Source: Pseudomonadota bacterium
GTDB lineage: Bacteria; Pseudomonadota; Gammaproteobacteria; Steroidobacterales; Woeseiaceae
Direction: 5' to 3'
Assembly: GCA_022565135.1 (NCBI GenBank)
Contig: JADFKA010000034.1
Location: forward strand, 1-10,986
Length of the DNA stretch: 10,986 bases
Program-made: the position numbers and the translations under genes
The notes under the pieces: model-generated
What the model saw: only the letters and a program-made list of their open reading frames with translations
Databases searched by the model: none
Told to the model about the DNA's origin: nothing
Shown: positions 1-6,686 of the stretch, piece after piece
How the letters are laid out: each line of letters opens with the position of its first letter
Numbering within the stretch: position 1 is the stretch's first letter

Positions 1-242
1 GTTTGCCGAACGTGATTCGACTGAACAGCACCGACAGTGACTATCGTATCAGCACCTTGTTCCAGTGCATCCGCCATCGAGAACTCAAGTTTGCGTGTTT
101 TGTTGCCGCCCGTCGCAAGCCCGGTACAATCGTCACGCTTTACCCATATCTGCGGCCCGCCAAGGTGTTCGCTCAAGCGTGGCAGGTGCTCGAGGGGTGT
201 CGGAAAGTGACCGAGAGACACTCTGGCAAATTGTGATAGCAC
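1..242 (-). CDS. D-cysteine desulfhydrase / L-cysteate sulfo-lyase family PLP enzyme, N-terminal part
   Basis: This is the first 80 residues of a PLP-dependent fold type II lyase; the gene runs off the left edge. Reading the minus strand gives an N-terminus with LGHFPTPLEHLPRLSEHLGG, then VKRDDCTGLATGGNKTRKLEF and later GAVQSNHVRQ. These are hallmarks of the ACC deaminase / D-cysteine desulfhydrase / L-cysteate sulfo-lyase family. Lys48 in GGNK is the expected Schiff-base lysine, and Ser in QSNH is the usual active-site serine region. Family members remove ammonia plus a beta leaving group (sulfide from D-cysteine, sulfite from L-cysteate) to give pyruvate; substrate cannot be read from this fragment. 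The start is GTG at 242-240, chosen because AGGAG lies 9 nt upstream and no ATG fits. It is the last visible gene of the aminotransferase-BKACE-racemase cassette, 12 bp after the racemase stop. Family assignment is firm; the exact reaction is inference. Confidence 0.88.
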   Translation of the reverse strand, partial: MLSQFARVSLGHFPTPLEHLPRLSEHLGGPQIWVKRDDCTGLATGGNKTRKLEFSMADALEQGADTIVTVGAVQSNHVRQ

Positions 243-251
243 TTTGTACCG

Positions 252-256
252 CTCCT
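252..256 (-). promoter_or_regulatory. Ribosome binding site of the sulfo-lyase/desulfhydrase gene, overlapping the racemase stop
   Basis: On the minus strand the sequence reads TAGGAGCGGTACAAAGTG. The racemase stop TAG (257-255) shares its AG with the AGGAG Shine-Dalgarno, which sits 9 nt before the GTG start. The layout implies that ribosomes finishing the racemase re-initiate on the next gene. Confidence 0.75.
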
Positions 257-968
257 ATTTCGGTAACGCGATTTCGCCGCGCGCCAATGCAACCGTCTGC
301 TGTGCCAGCACATCTGTCGACGAAATCAAGGGAACATCGACGGCGGCAGCGTCGAGTACAAGCGGGATTTCGGTGCAACCTGCAATCACTGACTGCGCGC
401 CACGATCGACGAGAGCGGTCGCCAAGGTCGCCATGTCTCGCGCAATACTTTCCCCCTGGTAACCGGCTTTGATGCGATTAACAAGCGTCATCAGTTTGCC
501 AAGCTCATAATCGCTGGGCAGGACCGACTCTATGCCGGCTTTTTCAAGAGCATTCTGGAATACGCGGGCCTTCAGGCAGCCGTCCGTCGCCAGTACACCG
601 GCTGAGGCCGCGCCCTGTTCGAGTGCAGTGGCTACCGTGACGTCGATAATCGAGATCAGCGGAATGCTTGTTGCACTTTCGACGGCATCTTTGAACACAT
701 AGGCCGTGTTGCACGGGATGACCAGAAAATCTGCACCGGCAGTTTCAAGCCGGACGGCCATGGCGGCAAGGTAGGGACCGGGATCTTCACCAGCATCGAG
801 TATCGCTGTCTGGCGATCGGGTACCTTGGGATTGTGATCCACGAGCATGTGCACATGCTCCTGATCGGAATTCGCTGGCGTCAGCGCGATGACCTTGGCC
901 ATGAAATCGACCGTGGCATCAGGACCCATGCCGCCGAGTACGCCGACTGTTTTACTGTGTTCGCTCAT
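255..968 (-). CDS. Aspartate/glutamate racemase family protein
   Basis: This 237-residue protein is a cofactor-independent amino acid racemase of the Asp/Glu racemase superfamily. It opens with VGVLGGMGPDAT, the typical N-terminal glycine-rich motif. Both catalytic cysteines are present: Cys86 in VIPCNTAY and Cys198 in AGCTEIPLVL. Having both argues for genuine two-base racemisation, in contrast to family members where one cysteine is replaced. Length is normal for the family. The start ATG (968-966) lies 35 bp after the BKACE stop and has no strong Shine-Dalgarno; the upstream leader contains a T-rich stretch instead. Its downstream neighbour is a D-cysteine desulfhydrase/cysteate sulfo-lyase family gene, so supplying the right enantiomer of a sulfur amino acid is a reasonable inferred role. 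Aspartate or glutamate could equally be the substrate; sequence alone does not decide. Confidence 0.9.
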   Translation of the reverse strand: MSEHSKTVGVLGGMGPDATVDFMAKVIALTPANSDQEHVHMLVDHNPKVPDRQTAILDAGEDPGPYLAAMAVRLETAGADFLVIPCNTAYVFKDAVESATSIPLISIIDVTVATALEQGAASAGVLATDGCLKARVFQNALEKAGIESVLPSDYELGKLMTLVNRIKAGYQGESIARDMATLATALVDRGAQSVIAGCTEIPLVLDAAAVDVPLISSTDVLAQQTVALARGEIALPK

Positions 969-1003
969 TTAATTCGCACAAAAAAAGGTATCTTGCCGCA
1001 TTT

Positions 1004-1864
1004 TTACAACACTGTCTCGGCAACGAACATGAATGTTGCACGAACTTCTGCGGCGTTGGCCGGCCGGCGCCCGCTACCGGCACTCGTTGCCGTATATTCG
1101 TGAATCAGGGCCGCATTGTCCGCGGCGATGTCGCCGTCCGGCAGCACGAGATTATTCTCAAAACCCATACGGACATGCCCGTTGCGCGCCGTTGCCGCCA
1201 GCATCACTGCATTTTCATTGTGACCAAAGCAGCAAACTGCCCAGGGGTGAGCATTTGGATCCGTTGCAGCGAGCAGAGCGTCGAGGTCTTCGACGACGCC
1301 AGGGACCGCATCGACATAATCGCCGAGCACAAACATGATAAACGGACTGTCGTCGGCAAAGACACCACGCCGGCGCATATCATCGAATCGCTCGACATCT
1401 TCAACTGAGTACAATATGTACTGCGGCCAGATCTGCTCCTGCCGCATCCATGCGAAAAATTCCGCTGCTCTTGTCTCATCGGCCGGCGTCGCGCAAATTT
1501 CTCTGAGTGCAATCGACACGGCCTCGGGTCTGAGGTCTCGCACCAGGGCCATTTGCTCCTCGGGCGTGTACTGGCCCACCGCCTCAGTGGTTACCTGGAT
1601 GACCAGCTCCTCGCCTATGCGATCACGTATGGCCGCGATCGCTTGTCGGTAGCGCTCGGCGTCAAGTGAATGTTTACCGTACTCGTCGCGCACATGCAGA
1701 TGCAAGATGGACACGCCAGCATCGCGCAGTGCGACTGCGTTCAGCGCGAGTTCGGCAGGTGTAATCGGCAATGCCGGGTGATCCAGCTGACTACGTCGCG
1801 CACCGTTCGGTGCCGACATGATCACGACATGGTTTTCCGCGAACGCCTGAAAATCCATGGTCAT
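1004..1864 (-). CDS. Beta-keto acid cleavage enzyme (BKACE, DUF849 family)
   Basis: This 286-residue protein belongs to the family of 3-keto-5-aminohexanoate cleavage enzyme (Kce). These Zn-dependent TIM-barrel enzymes react a beta-keto acid with acetyl-CoA to give acetoacetate and a new acyl-CoA. Visible signatures are MSAPNGARRS near residues 16-25, the metal-binding HLHVRD (His55, His57) and VRMGFENN, whose Glu236 is the third expected metal ligand with Arg232 four residues before it. Most characterised relatives read GFEDN; here the residue after the metal Glu is Asn237. The ATG start overlaps the aminotransferase stop (ATGA, 1864-1861), which indicates translational coupling; a second ATG two codons later is an alternative start. 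Pairing with an aminotransferase is common for BKACE genes, because transamination of a beta-amino acid yields the beta-keto substrate. The acyl group cleaved is unknown. Confidence 0.9.
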   Translation of the reverse strand: MTMDFQAFAENHVVIMSAPNGARRSQLDHPALPITPAELALNAVALRDAGVSILHLHVRDEYGKHSLDAERYRQAIAAIRDRIGEELVIQVTTEAVGQYTPEEQMALVRDLRPEAVSIALREICATPADETRAAEFFAWMRQEQIWPQYILYSVEDVERFDDMRRRGVFADDSPFIMFVLGDYVDAVPGVVEDLDALLAATDPNAHPWAVCCFGHNENAVMLAATARNGHVRMGFENNLVLPDGDIAADNAALIHEYTATSAGSGRRPANAAEVRATFMFVAETVL

Positions 1865-3183
1865 GGATCGATGCTTACATTGGCGAGGACTGTCTGCAGT
1901 TTTCCGACCAACTCGTCAATGTTGTTCTTGTCATAGATGAAAGCGGGCGCCAGCATGATGTGCGCGCCCATCTCGCCATCGGCCGTACCGCCACCCGGAT
2001 AGATGATGAGCCCCTGCGCCATTGCCTCATTTTTTATTGCGCCTGCCAGCAATGGCTGGGCAGGCTGCTTGCTATCCCGATCGATGACGAGCTCGATGCC
2101 GAGCAACAATCCACGACCACGGATATCGCCCACGTGTGGATGCTCGGCGAACGCTGCTTCAAGATCGCTGGTCAACGCCGCACTGATTGTCTGCACATTA
2201 TCCAGCAGCCCGTCGTTCTCAATGACGCCCGCAACGGCCAACGCCGCCGCGCACGCTGTCGCATGTCCGATGTAGGTATGACCGTGCGCGAAAGATCCAA
2301 ATTCGTCGACGATGGCATCATGTATGAAACCACGGGCTATCGTCGCAGCGATCGCCTGGTAACCGCCACCGAGGCCTTTAGCCATCGTGACGATATCGGG
2401 CATGACAGCATCTTGTTCAAACGCGAAGTAGGTACCGGAGCGCCCGCATCCGGCCATGACTTCGTCGAGTATCAGGAGTATCTCGTGACGGTCACAGATT
2501 TCCCGTATCGCTTTGAAATACCCGGCTACGGGGGGTACTGCGCCCAGCGTCGCGCCGACAACCGTCTCGGCCATGAATGCGGCGATGTTGTCCGCGCCAT
2601 GATCAGCGATCGCGCGTTCGAGTTCGTGTGCCGAACGCCACGCATAATCCGTGTCCGACTCGCCATCATTCCTGTGGCGATAGGCGTAACACGGATCGAT
2701 CTTCGGCCAGTCATGCAGTAGCGGTGCAAAAACCTTGCGCCGGCCCGGGTTGCCCGACGCCGATAATGCGGCGAGCGTGTTGCCGTGATAGCTCTGGTCA
2801 CGACTCACGATCAGGTGTTTGTCTGTGCGACCTTTCGCCACCCAATACTGTCTTGCAAGTTTTATGGCCGTCTCGTTTGCCTCGGATCCTCCCGAGAGGA
2901 AATACACGCGTGCATCAGCATCGCCGAAACGTCCTGCGAGATGCTCTGCGAGTTTTTCCTGCGGCTCATTGGTGAAAAACGCCGTGTGCGCATAAGCCAG
3001 TTTCTCGACCTGGGACTTGATGGCGTCGATAACCGCGGGATGACCGTGACCCAGACAACAGACCGCAGCTCCACCGCTGCCATCGAGATACTGTTTCCCG
3101 GCAGCGTCATACAGGTAAACACCCTGGCCGCGTACGCACACGGGATAGTCGTGCGTCGGATTCCTGTAAAAGACGTTGCTCAT
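1861..3183 (-). CDS. Class III PLP-dependent aminotransferase
   Basis: This 440-residue protein is a full-length class III (omega/beta-amino acid type) aminotransferase. Key elements are YLDGSGGAAV and LGHGHP near the N-terminus, SGGSEANETAIKLAR for the PLP phosphate-binding region (about 98-111), SYHGNT (131-136), LILDEVMAGCGRSG with Asp240 that contacts the PLP ring nitrogen, and TMAKGLGGGY with Lys269 as Schiff-base lysine. HGHTYIGHATACAAALA follows, as in the omega-amino acid/taurine-pyruvate group. It should move an amino group from an amine, beta- or omega-amino acid to pyruvate or a similar acceptor. The immediately coupled BKACE suggests a beta-keto acid product, which is inference. 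It begins 66 bp after the M1 aminopeptidase stop; the only ribosome site is a weak GAGA about 10 nt ahead of the ATG. It may be co-transcribed with the aminopeptidase, since no promoter or terminator is evident between them. Confidence 0.92.
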   Translation of the reverse strand: MSNVFYRNPTHDYPVCVRGQGVYLYDAAGKQYLDGSGGAAVCCLGHGHPAVIDAIKSQVEKLAYAHTAFFTNEPQEKLAEHLAGRFGDADARVYFLSGGSEANETAIKLARQYWVAKGRTDKHLIVSRDQSYHGNTLAALSASGNPGRRKVFAPLLHDWPKIDPCYAYRHRNDGESDTDYAWRSAHELERAIADHGADNIAAFMAETVVGATLGAVPPVAGYFKAIREICDRHEILLILDEVMAGCGRSGTYFAFEQDAVMPDIVTMAKGLGGGYQAIAATIARGFIHDAIVDEFGSFAHGHTYIGHATACAAALAVAGVIENDGLLDNVQTISAALTSDLEAAFAEHPHVGDIRGRGLLLGIELVIDRDSKQPAQPLLAGAIKNEAMAQGLIIYPGGGTADGEMGAHIMLAPAFIYDKNNIDELVGKLQTVLANVSIDP

Positions 3184-3249
3184 AGCAATAATGATCTCTG
3201 CACATTCGCCGCTCGGCGCAAGCGTAACAGCATCTATGCCAGGGTTTTA

Positions 3250-5874
3250 TCACATCGCGATGTCGTCAAGATAACGGCTTACCGATGCCAGTTCGCGCTG
3301 CCTAAGTTCCCAGCACTCCATAACCTCAGCCTCGGAGTCCTTGAGATCGTCCTCGATACCCGGGGTTGCTCGCTCCGGCGCGCCATAAAACTCCTTGATC
3401 GCCGACAGGTTATCCGGCGCACAGATTGTCATTAGATCAGGAATTCCGGCCATTGCTCCGGCCGGCAGACGTTTGCGCAGTTCCGCGTCATGTTGCATCA
3501 GCCAGTCAAGCAACATCGTGTTGTTGTCCGGCCAGCCCGCGAGCCGAGCAAACACCGTTGACATATCATTCGGGCGAAACGGTCCTTCCATCAGATAGTC
3601 GAGTACCTGCGAAACCAGTGCGGGATCGCGAAAGGACCCGATGGCCCGAACGTAACTGCGTCGATCGCCCGGTGATGTTGCCGCCTCAAACCGCTCACGC
3701 AATGTGTCGAACAGGGCCTGATTACCGCGGCGCGCTTCGACCCGCATCGCGACGCTGACCTGGTTTGACAATGGAATCTCGCCTGCCAGGTAACGGCTCG
3801 TCAGGTCAGCGGTTACCTCGCGTGCGGCCTCGTCGCGACCATAATCCGCCAACCACAGCAATACCTGTGGGCGCAGTGACGCGACCGCAGCGCTGTCGTC
3901 TGACAGAGGATCGGTGCCGATGCGTTCAAGTGTTGGGATTAACAAGGTACGAACATACACCGCGAAATCGGCGCGTAACTCAGGCGTAATAAACGTCTGC
4001 AAGACATTAACCAATTGACCGAGCAGCGCTGACACAACTGATGCATCGACGTCCGTCGACATGCCCTGCAACGCTGCAAGGAAGTCGTCGCCGTCGATCT
4101 TGTCGGTTGCTAATAGTGACCAGAGATTGGTCAACATGCCCATGCGCTCGCGTACATTGAGGCGTAACGCCGCATCCTCTCCCATGCTGATCAGCATCTC
4201 CGGCGGAATATTCCAGCGGTAGTACCCCGATTGATTCGCGTTGGGCAGTATCCACGCAACATCCGTTCCGAGGTGGACGCTTTGTGTCTTGTCACTGAGA
4301 ATCATCTCAGCCGTGACTACTCGACCGTCCGACCAATACTTGTAATTCAACGGAATTACCCAGGTCTGGTCCATTGCCGCTGCATCGCCTCCCGTGAGCA
4401 GGCGACTCTGTGAAAATTCGTAGCGACCACCACCGCTGGCGGTCACGGATATCAACGGAATTCCGGGCTGATCGATGAAACTGGCGAGGCCTCCGGCCAG
4501 GTCAAACTCCGCCCCACTGTTTATCTGCGCCCACAGATCGGCGGCGGCCGCATTGGCGCGGCTGAACTCGCGAAGATAACGAATAACCCCGGCGCGAAAA
4601 ACATCCTCGCCAACTGCCTTTTCGAACATGCTGATCACGGCCTTGCCTTTGTAATACGACAGGAAAATGCCATCCGAGAAATTATCGGTCGCCTTGAACT
4701 CATGGCGAATCGGCTTCGTCGTCGGCCGTGCGTCGGTGTCCATAATGCGAAATGTTGTGAGCAGCTCTGCCATGCCTCTGTCGTATTCGGAGTAGACACG
4801 GTCGACGATCTTGTCGCCCATCCAGTCGGCAAAGGACTCGTTCAACCAGAGGTCATCCCACCATTGCATTGTCACAAGGTTGCCGAACCATTGATGCGCC
4901 AGCTCGTGCGCCGTAATTTTGATGAGTGCCGCTTTTTGCTGCGTACTCGCAGTCTCGTCGAGTAACAGCAGGAAATCAGAATACGTGATCGCACCAGGGT
5001 GCTCCATCGCGCCTGAGAAAGACTGGAATGTGGCGATGAGATCAAGTTTCTTGAATGGATACGGTTGGTCGAAATAATCCTCGAGTGACGCCAGCAACGC
5101 CGGAGTGGTTTCGACGGCGAACGCAGCGAGATGACTCTTGCCGCGCGGCACGATGACTCGGCCCGGCACCGACATGCCATCGATCGGCACCGTGTCGAAC
5201 GGCCCTACGGCGATAGCAATCAGGTAAGACGGCAGCGGCGGTGTTGCCTCGAAAACGACTGTCTTGTTGCCGTCTTCAACCGTTACGGATGCTTCCGGCG
5301 TATTGGTGATCGGCAAGGCATTCTCGGGCACCGTCATCGTCAGCTGCCAGGGGAACTTGAAACCAGGCTCATCAAAACAAGGAAACGCCTGTCTTGCGTC
5401 GACCGCTTCGAACTGGCTAAAGATGTAGTGCGCACCTTCGTGCTCTGTGCGGTTGATGCCGACACCATCAGTGTTGAAGTCATTGCTGAATTCAATTATC
5501 AGGTCGTAAGTTCCAGGAGAAAGACTATTTTGCGGCGTAACGATCAACATGTCGTTGTCGCCAGGTTCATGATTTACGTCAATGTCGCTGCCGGCCTGCG
5601 AAAGCCTGAGCGACTCTAGCTGCATATCTTGTGCATGTAGCCGGAATGACGTCGTCTCGCTCGCGATCTCAATCGTAATTGTCGTAGCGCCGGTATAACC
5701 GTCCTGGTCCGGGTCGATATTCAGTTTAATTTGCTGCGCGATAGGAACAACATTCGCTGCCAGTCGCAGCGGATCATCAGCAACTGCGTCTGCCGCAATC
5801 TGTTGTTCGGCGCCGCATGCTGCGAGCAGCATCGCCACAAACAGACCTGGCCACGTCTTCGACCGATTACTCAT
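3250..5874 (-). CDS. M1 family metallo-aminopeptidase, lipoprotein
   Basis: This 874-residue protein is a gluzincin (M1) aminopeptidase that removes N-terminal residues from peptides. A lipoprotein signal (hydrophobic LFVAMLLAAC, lipobox Cys20, Gly at +2) predicts export and outer-membrane anchoring facing the periplasm. A beta-rich N-terminal domain spans about 40-240. The catalytic domain holds HELAHQWFGN with zinc ligands His323 and His327 and catalytic Glu324, then LWLNESFADWM with the third ligand Glu346, and a YYKGKA motif with Tyr407 as transition-state tyrosine. The exopeptidase motif reads GAMEH (288-292) rather than the usual GAMEN. The C-terminal half (from about 540, starting at WILPNANQSGYYRW) matches the ERAP1-like helical domain. 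The length is normal. A good Shine-Dalgarno (AGGGGAA) lies 6 nt before the ATG. It sits upstream of, and may be transcribed with, the aminotransferase cassette. I saw no convincing sigma70 promoter in 5875-6041, only an AT-rich patch at about 5900-5920. Confidence 0.95.
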   Translation of the reverse strand: MSNRSKTWPGLFVAMLLAACGAEQQIAADAVADDPLRLAANVVPIAQQIKLNIDPDQDGYTGATTITIEIASETTSFRLHAQDMQLESLRLSQAGSDIDVNHEPGDNDMLIVTPQNSLSPGTYDLIIEFSNDFNTDGVGINRTEHEGAHYIFSQFEAVDARQAFPCFDEPGFKFPWQLTMTVPENALPITNTPEASVTVEDGNKTVVFEATPPLPSYLIAIAVGPFDTVPIDGMSVPGRVIVPRGKSHLAAFAVETTPALLASLEDYFDQPYPFKKLDLIATFQSFSGAMEHPGAITYSDFLLLLDETASTQQKAALIKITAHELAHQWFGNLVTMQWWDDLWLNESFADWMGDKIVDRVYSEYDRGMAELLTTFRIMDTDARPTTKPIRHEFKATDNFSDGIFLSYYKGKAVISMFEKAVGEDVFRAGVIRYLREFSRANAAAADLWAQINSGAEFDLAGGLASFIDQPGIPLISVTASGGGRYEFSQSRLLTGGDAAAMDQTWVIPLNYKYWSDGRVVTAEMILSDKTQSVHLGTDVAWILPNANQSGYYRWNIPPEMLISMGEDAALRLNVRERMGMLTNLWSLLATDKIDGDDFLAALQGMSTDVDASVVSALLGQLVNVLQTFITPELRADFAVYVRTLLIPTLERIGTDPLSDDSAAVASLRPQVLLWLADYGRDEAAREVTADLTSRYLAGEIPLSNQVSVAMRVEARRGNQALFDTLRERFEAATSPGDRRSYVRAIGSFRDPALVSQVLDYLMEGPFRPNDMSTVFARLAGWPDNNTMLLDWLMQHDAELRKRLPAGAMAGIPDLMTICAPDNLSAIKEFYGAPERATPGIEDDLKDSEAEVMECWELRQRELASVSRYLDDIAM

Positions 5875-5880
5875 AGACGA

Positions 5881-5887
5881 TTCCCCT
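5881..5887 (-). promoter_or_regulatory. Ribosome binding site of the M1 aminopeptidase
   Basis: AGGGGAA on the minus strand lies 6 nt upstream of the ATG at 5874. It supports this start, which also places the lipoprotein signal correctly at the N-terminus. Confidence 0.7.
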
Positions 5888-6041
5888 AGTTTTCTGCACT
5901 GTTAATTATTGTTATTTGATGTACGAGCGGCCGTTTTGGTTGCAATTCAGCCCGGCACTATGCAGCAACCACTCTCTGACATTTGGCGCTGATGTTCAGC
6001 CGTACCGAAAATTACGCCGTCATGTGTTTCTGACCAGCACG

Positions 6042-6115
6042 TGGAGCGGGTGAAGGGAATCGAACCCTCATTCTCAGCTTGGGAAGCTGATGTCCTACCA
6101 TTGAACGACACCCGC
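6042..6115 (-). tRNA. tRNA-Gly (anticodon CCC)
   Basis: The minus strand folds into a complete 74-nt cloverleaf. The acceptor GCGGGTG pairs perfectly with CACCCGC, followed by discriminator T and an encoded CCA. The D stem is GTTC/GGAC around AATGGTA. The anticodon stem TCAGC/GCTGA encloses loop TTCCCAA, giving anticodon CCC (reads GGG, glycine). The T arm GAGGG/CCCTT encloses TTCGATT. The 5' end is at 6115. It stands alone between the M1 aminopeptidase and a small plus-strand gene. A GCTGA-TGT-TCAGC hairpin lies downstream at 5988-6000 but has no T-run, so I do not call it a terminator. Confidence 0.97.
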
Positions 6116-6132
6116 AAATTTGCATTTCCAAT

Positions 6133-6161
6133 AGTGTACCGGCCGATCCGAACAATCCCAA
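6133..6161 (-). promoter_or_regulatory. Putative sigma70 promoter of the tRNA-Gly gene
   Basis: On the minus strand TTGGGA (6161-6156) and TACACT (6138-6133) are separated by exactly 17 nt. Transcription would start near 6126, about ten nt before the mature tRNA 5' end, a sensible leader for RNase P processing. The -35 match is only partial. Confidence 0.5.
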
Positions 6162-6207
6162 TAGTCCCATTTGACCACGGATTCTACAGTTTGACGGTAT
6201 GACGAGT

Positions 6208-6221
6208 CACGGACGACCGTG
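6208..6221. repeat. Short inverted repeat in the tRNA/small-gene intergenic region
   Basis: CACGG-ACGA-CCGTG is a perfect 5-bp inverted repeat with a 4-nt spacer in the 221-bp gap 6116-6336. No T-run follows on either strand, so it is not a classic terminator. It could be a protein-binding site or chance. Apart from the tRNA promoter I see nothing else convincing in this gap: TTGATA at 6250 with TACCGT 17 nt on is a poor promoter candidate for the small gene. Confidence 0.25.
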
Positions 6222-6324
6222 AAAAGAACGATACCGCTCACTCCGAGGCTTGATAGTTGGTCAACCACGGCTTACCGTTCGGCCTCCTGGGCGGACCCGT
6301 CGCCCTTGCAGAAGTAGTCAGCGC

Positions 6325-6330
6325 GAGGAG
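6325..6330 (+). promoter_or_regulatory. Ribosome binding site deciding the GTG start of the YCII-like gene
   Basis: GAGGAG lies 6 nt before GTG at 6337. This fixes the start there and rules out the longer in-frame extension back to a TTG at 6250, whose residues (arginine/proline-rich) do not look like protein of this family. Confidence 0.75.
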
Positions 6331-6336
6331 AGCGAA

Positions 6337-6627
6337 GTGAAACGATTCATGTTGCTGCATTTTGGATTTGAAAAGCCTACGCCAGAGATCATGGCGGCTT
6401 GGGGGAAATGGTTTGGGTCGATCGCAGACAGGTCAGTGGAAAACGGCGGATTCCACGGCGGTGCGCGAGAAATCTCGCAAGACGGAACCAAGGACCTACC
6501 CATGGGGATGGAGTCCATTACGGGCTACTCGATCATCAATGCCGAAAATCTTGAGGACGCAGAAAAGATCGCGCAGGACAATCCGTTCATTGCGAGCATT
6601 CGGATCTACGAAATCATGGCAATGTAG
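6337..6627 (+). CDS. YCII/YciI-like (DGPF-domain type) small protein
   Basis: This 96-residue protein begins (V/M)KRFMLLHFGFEKP and ends SIRIYEIMAM. The pattern is a first beta strand, a helix with a Trp-rich stretch (MAAWGKWFGSIAD), a glycine-rich middle (ENGGFHGGAREIS), a DLPMG turn, then GYSIINAENLEDAEKIAQDNP and a final strand. This matches the dimeric alpha/beta-barrel of YCII-related proteins, in which the canonical DGPF stretch is replaced here by DLPMG. The molecular role of this group is poorly defined; members are often found with sigma factors or oxidoreductases, but here the gene is alone between a tRNA and a helicase leader. The GTG start has a strong ribosome site. No terminator is visible between its stop and the helicase promoter 45 bp downstream. 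Family assignment is moderately sure; function is unknown. Confidence 0.75.
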   Translation: MKRFMLLHFGFEKPTPEIMAAWGKWFGSIADRSVENGGFHGGAREISQDGTKDLPMGMESITGYSIINAENLEDAEKIAQDNPFIASIRIYEIMAM

Positions 6628-6671
6628 ATCCGTTCAAAAGCGCATTAGGCCCTTCCTTTTACCCGATCGTC

Positions 6672-6680
6672 TGGTATAGT
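6672..6680 (+). promoter_or_regulatory. Extended -10 promoter of the helicase gene
   Basis: TGGTATAGT is an extended -10 element (TGn followed by TATAGT, five of six consensus bases). The upstream -35 region (CTTCCT at 17-nt spacing) is weak, as is usual for extended -10 promoters. The predicted start is near 6687, giving a leader of about 143 nt. Confidence 0.55.
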
Positions 6681-6686
6681 CCGCGG

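Noticed and set aside
3..236. 77-codon plus-strand open frame at the left edge
   Set aside because: The opposite strand encodes an unmistakable PLP-lyase N-terminus over the same bases.
1960..2721. 253-codon open frame on the plus strand inside the aminotransferase gene
   Set aside because: It is antisense to a clear class III aminotransferase, its translation is rich in Arg/His/Cys without any domain pattern, and it has no ribosome site.
3209..3220. CGCC-GCTC-GGCG hairpin between the aminopeptidase and aminotransferase genes
   Set aside because: A 4-bp stem without a following T-run; too weak to call a terminator.
2785..3435. 216-codon plus-strand open frame spanning the aminotransferase start and the aminopeptidase end
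   Set aside because: It overlaps two convincing genes on the other strand and shows no recognisable protein features; a by-product of codon usage.
5988..6000. GCTGA-TGT-TCAGC hairpin downstream of the tRNA as its terminator
   Set aside because: The stem is only 5 bp and no T-run follows on the minus strand.
6250..6336. Upstream in-frame extension of the YCII-like gene from a TTG
   Set aside because: The added 29 residues are Arg/Pro-rich and unlike the family, and GAGGAG points to GTG at 6337.
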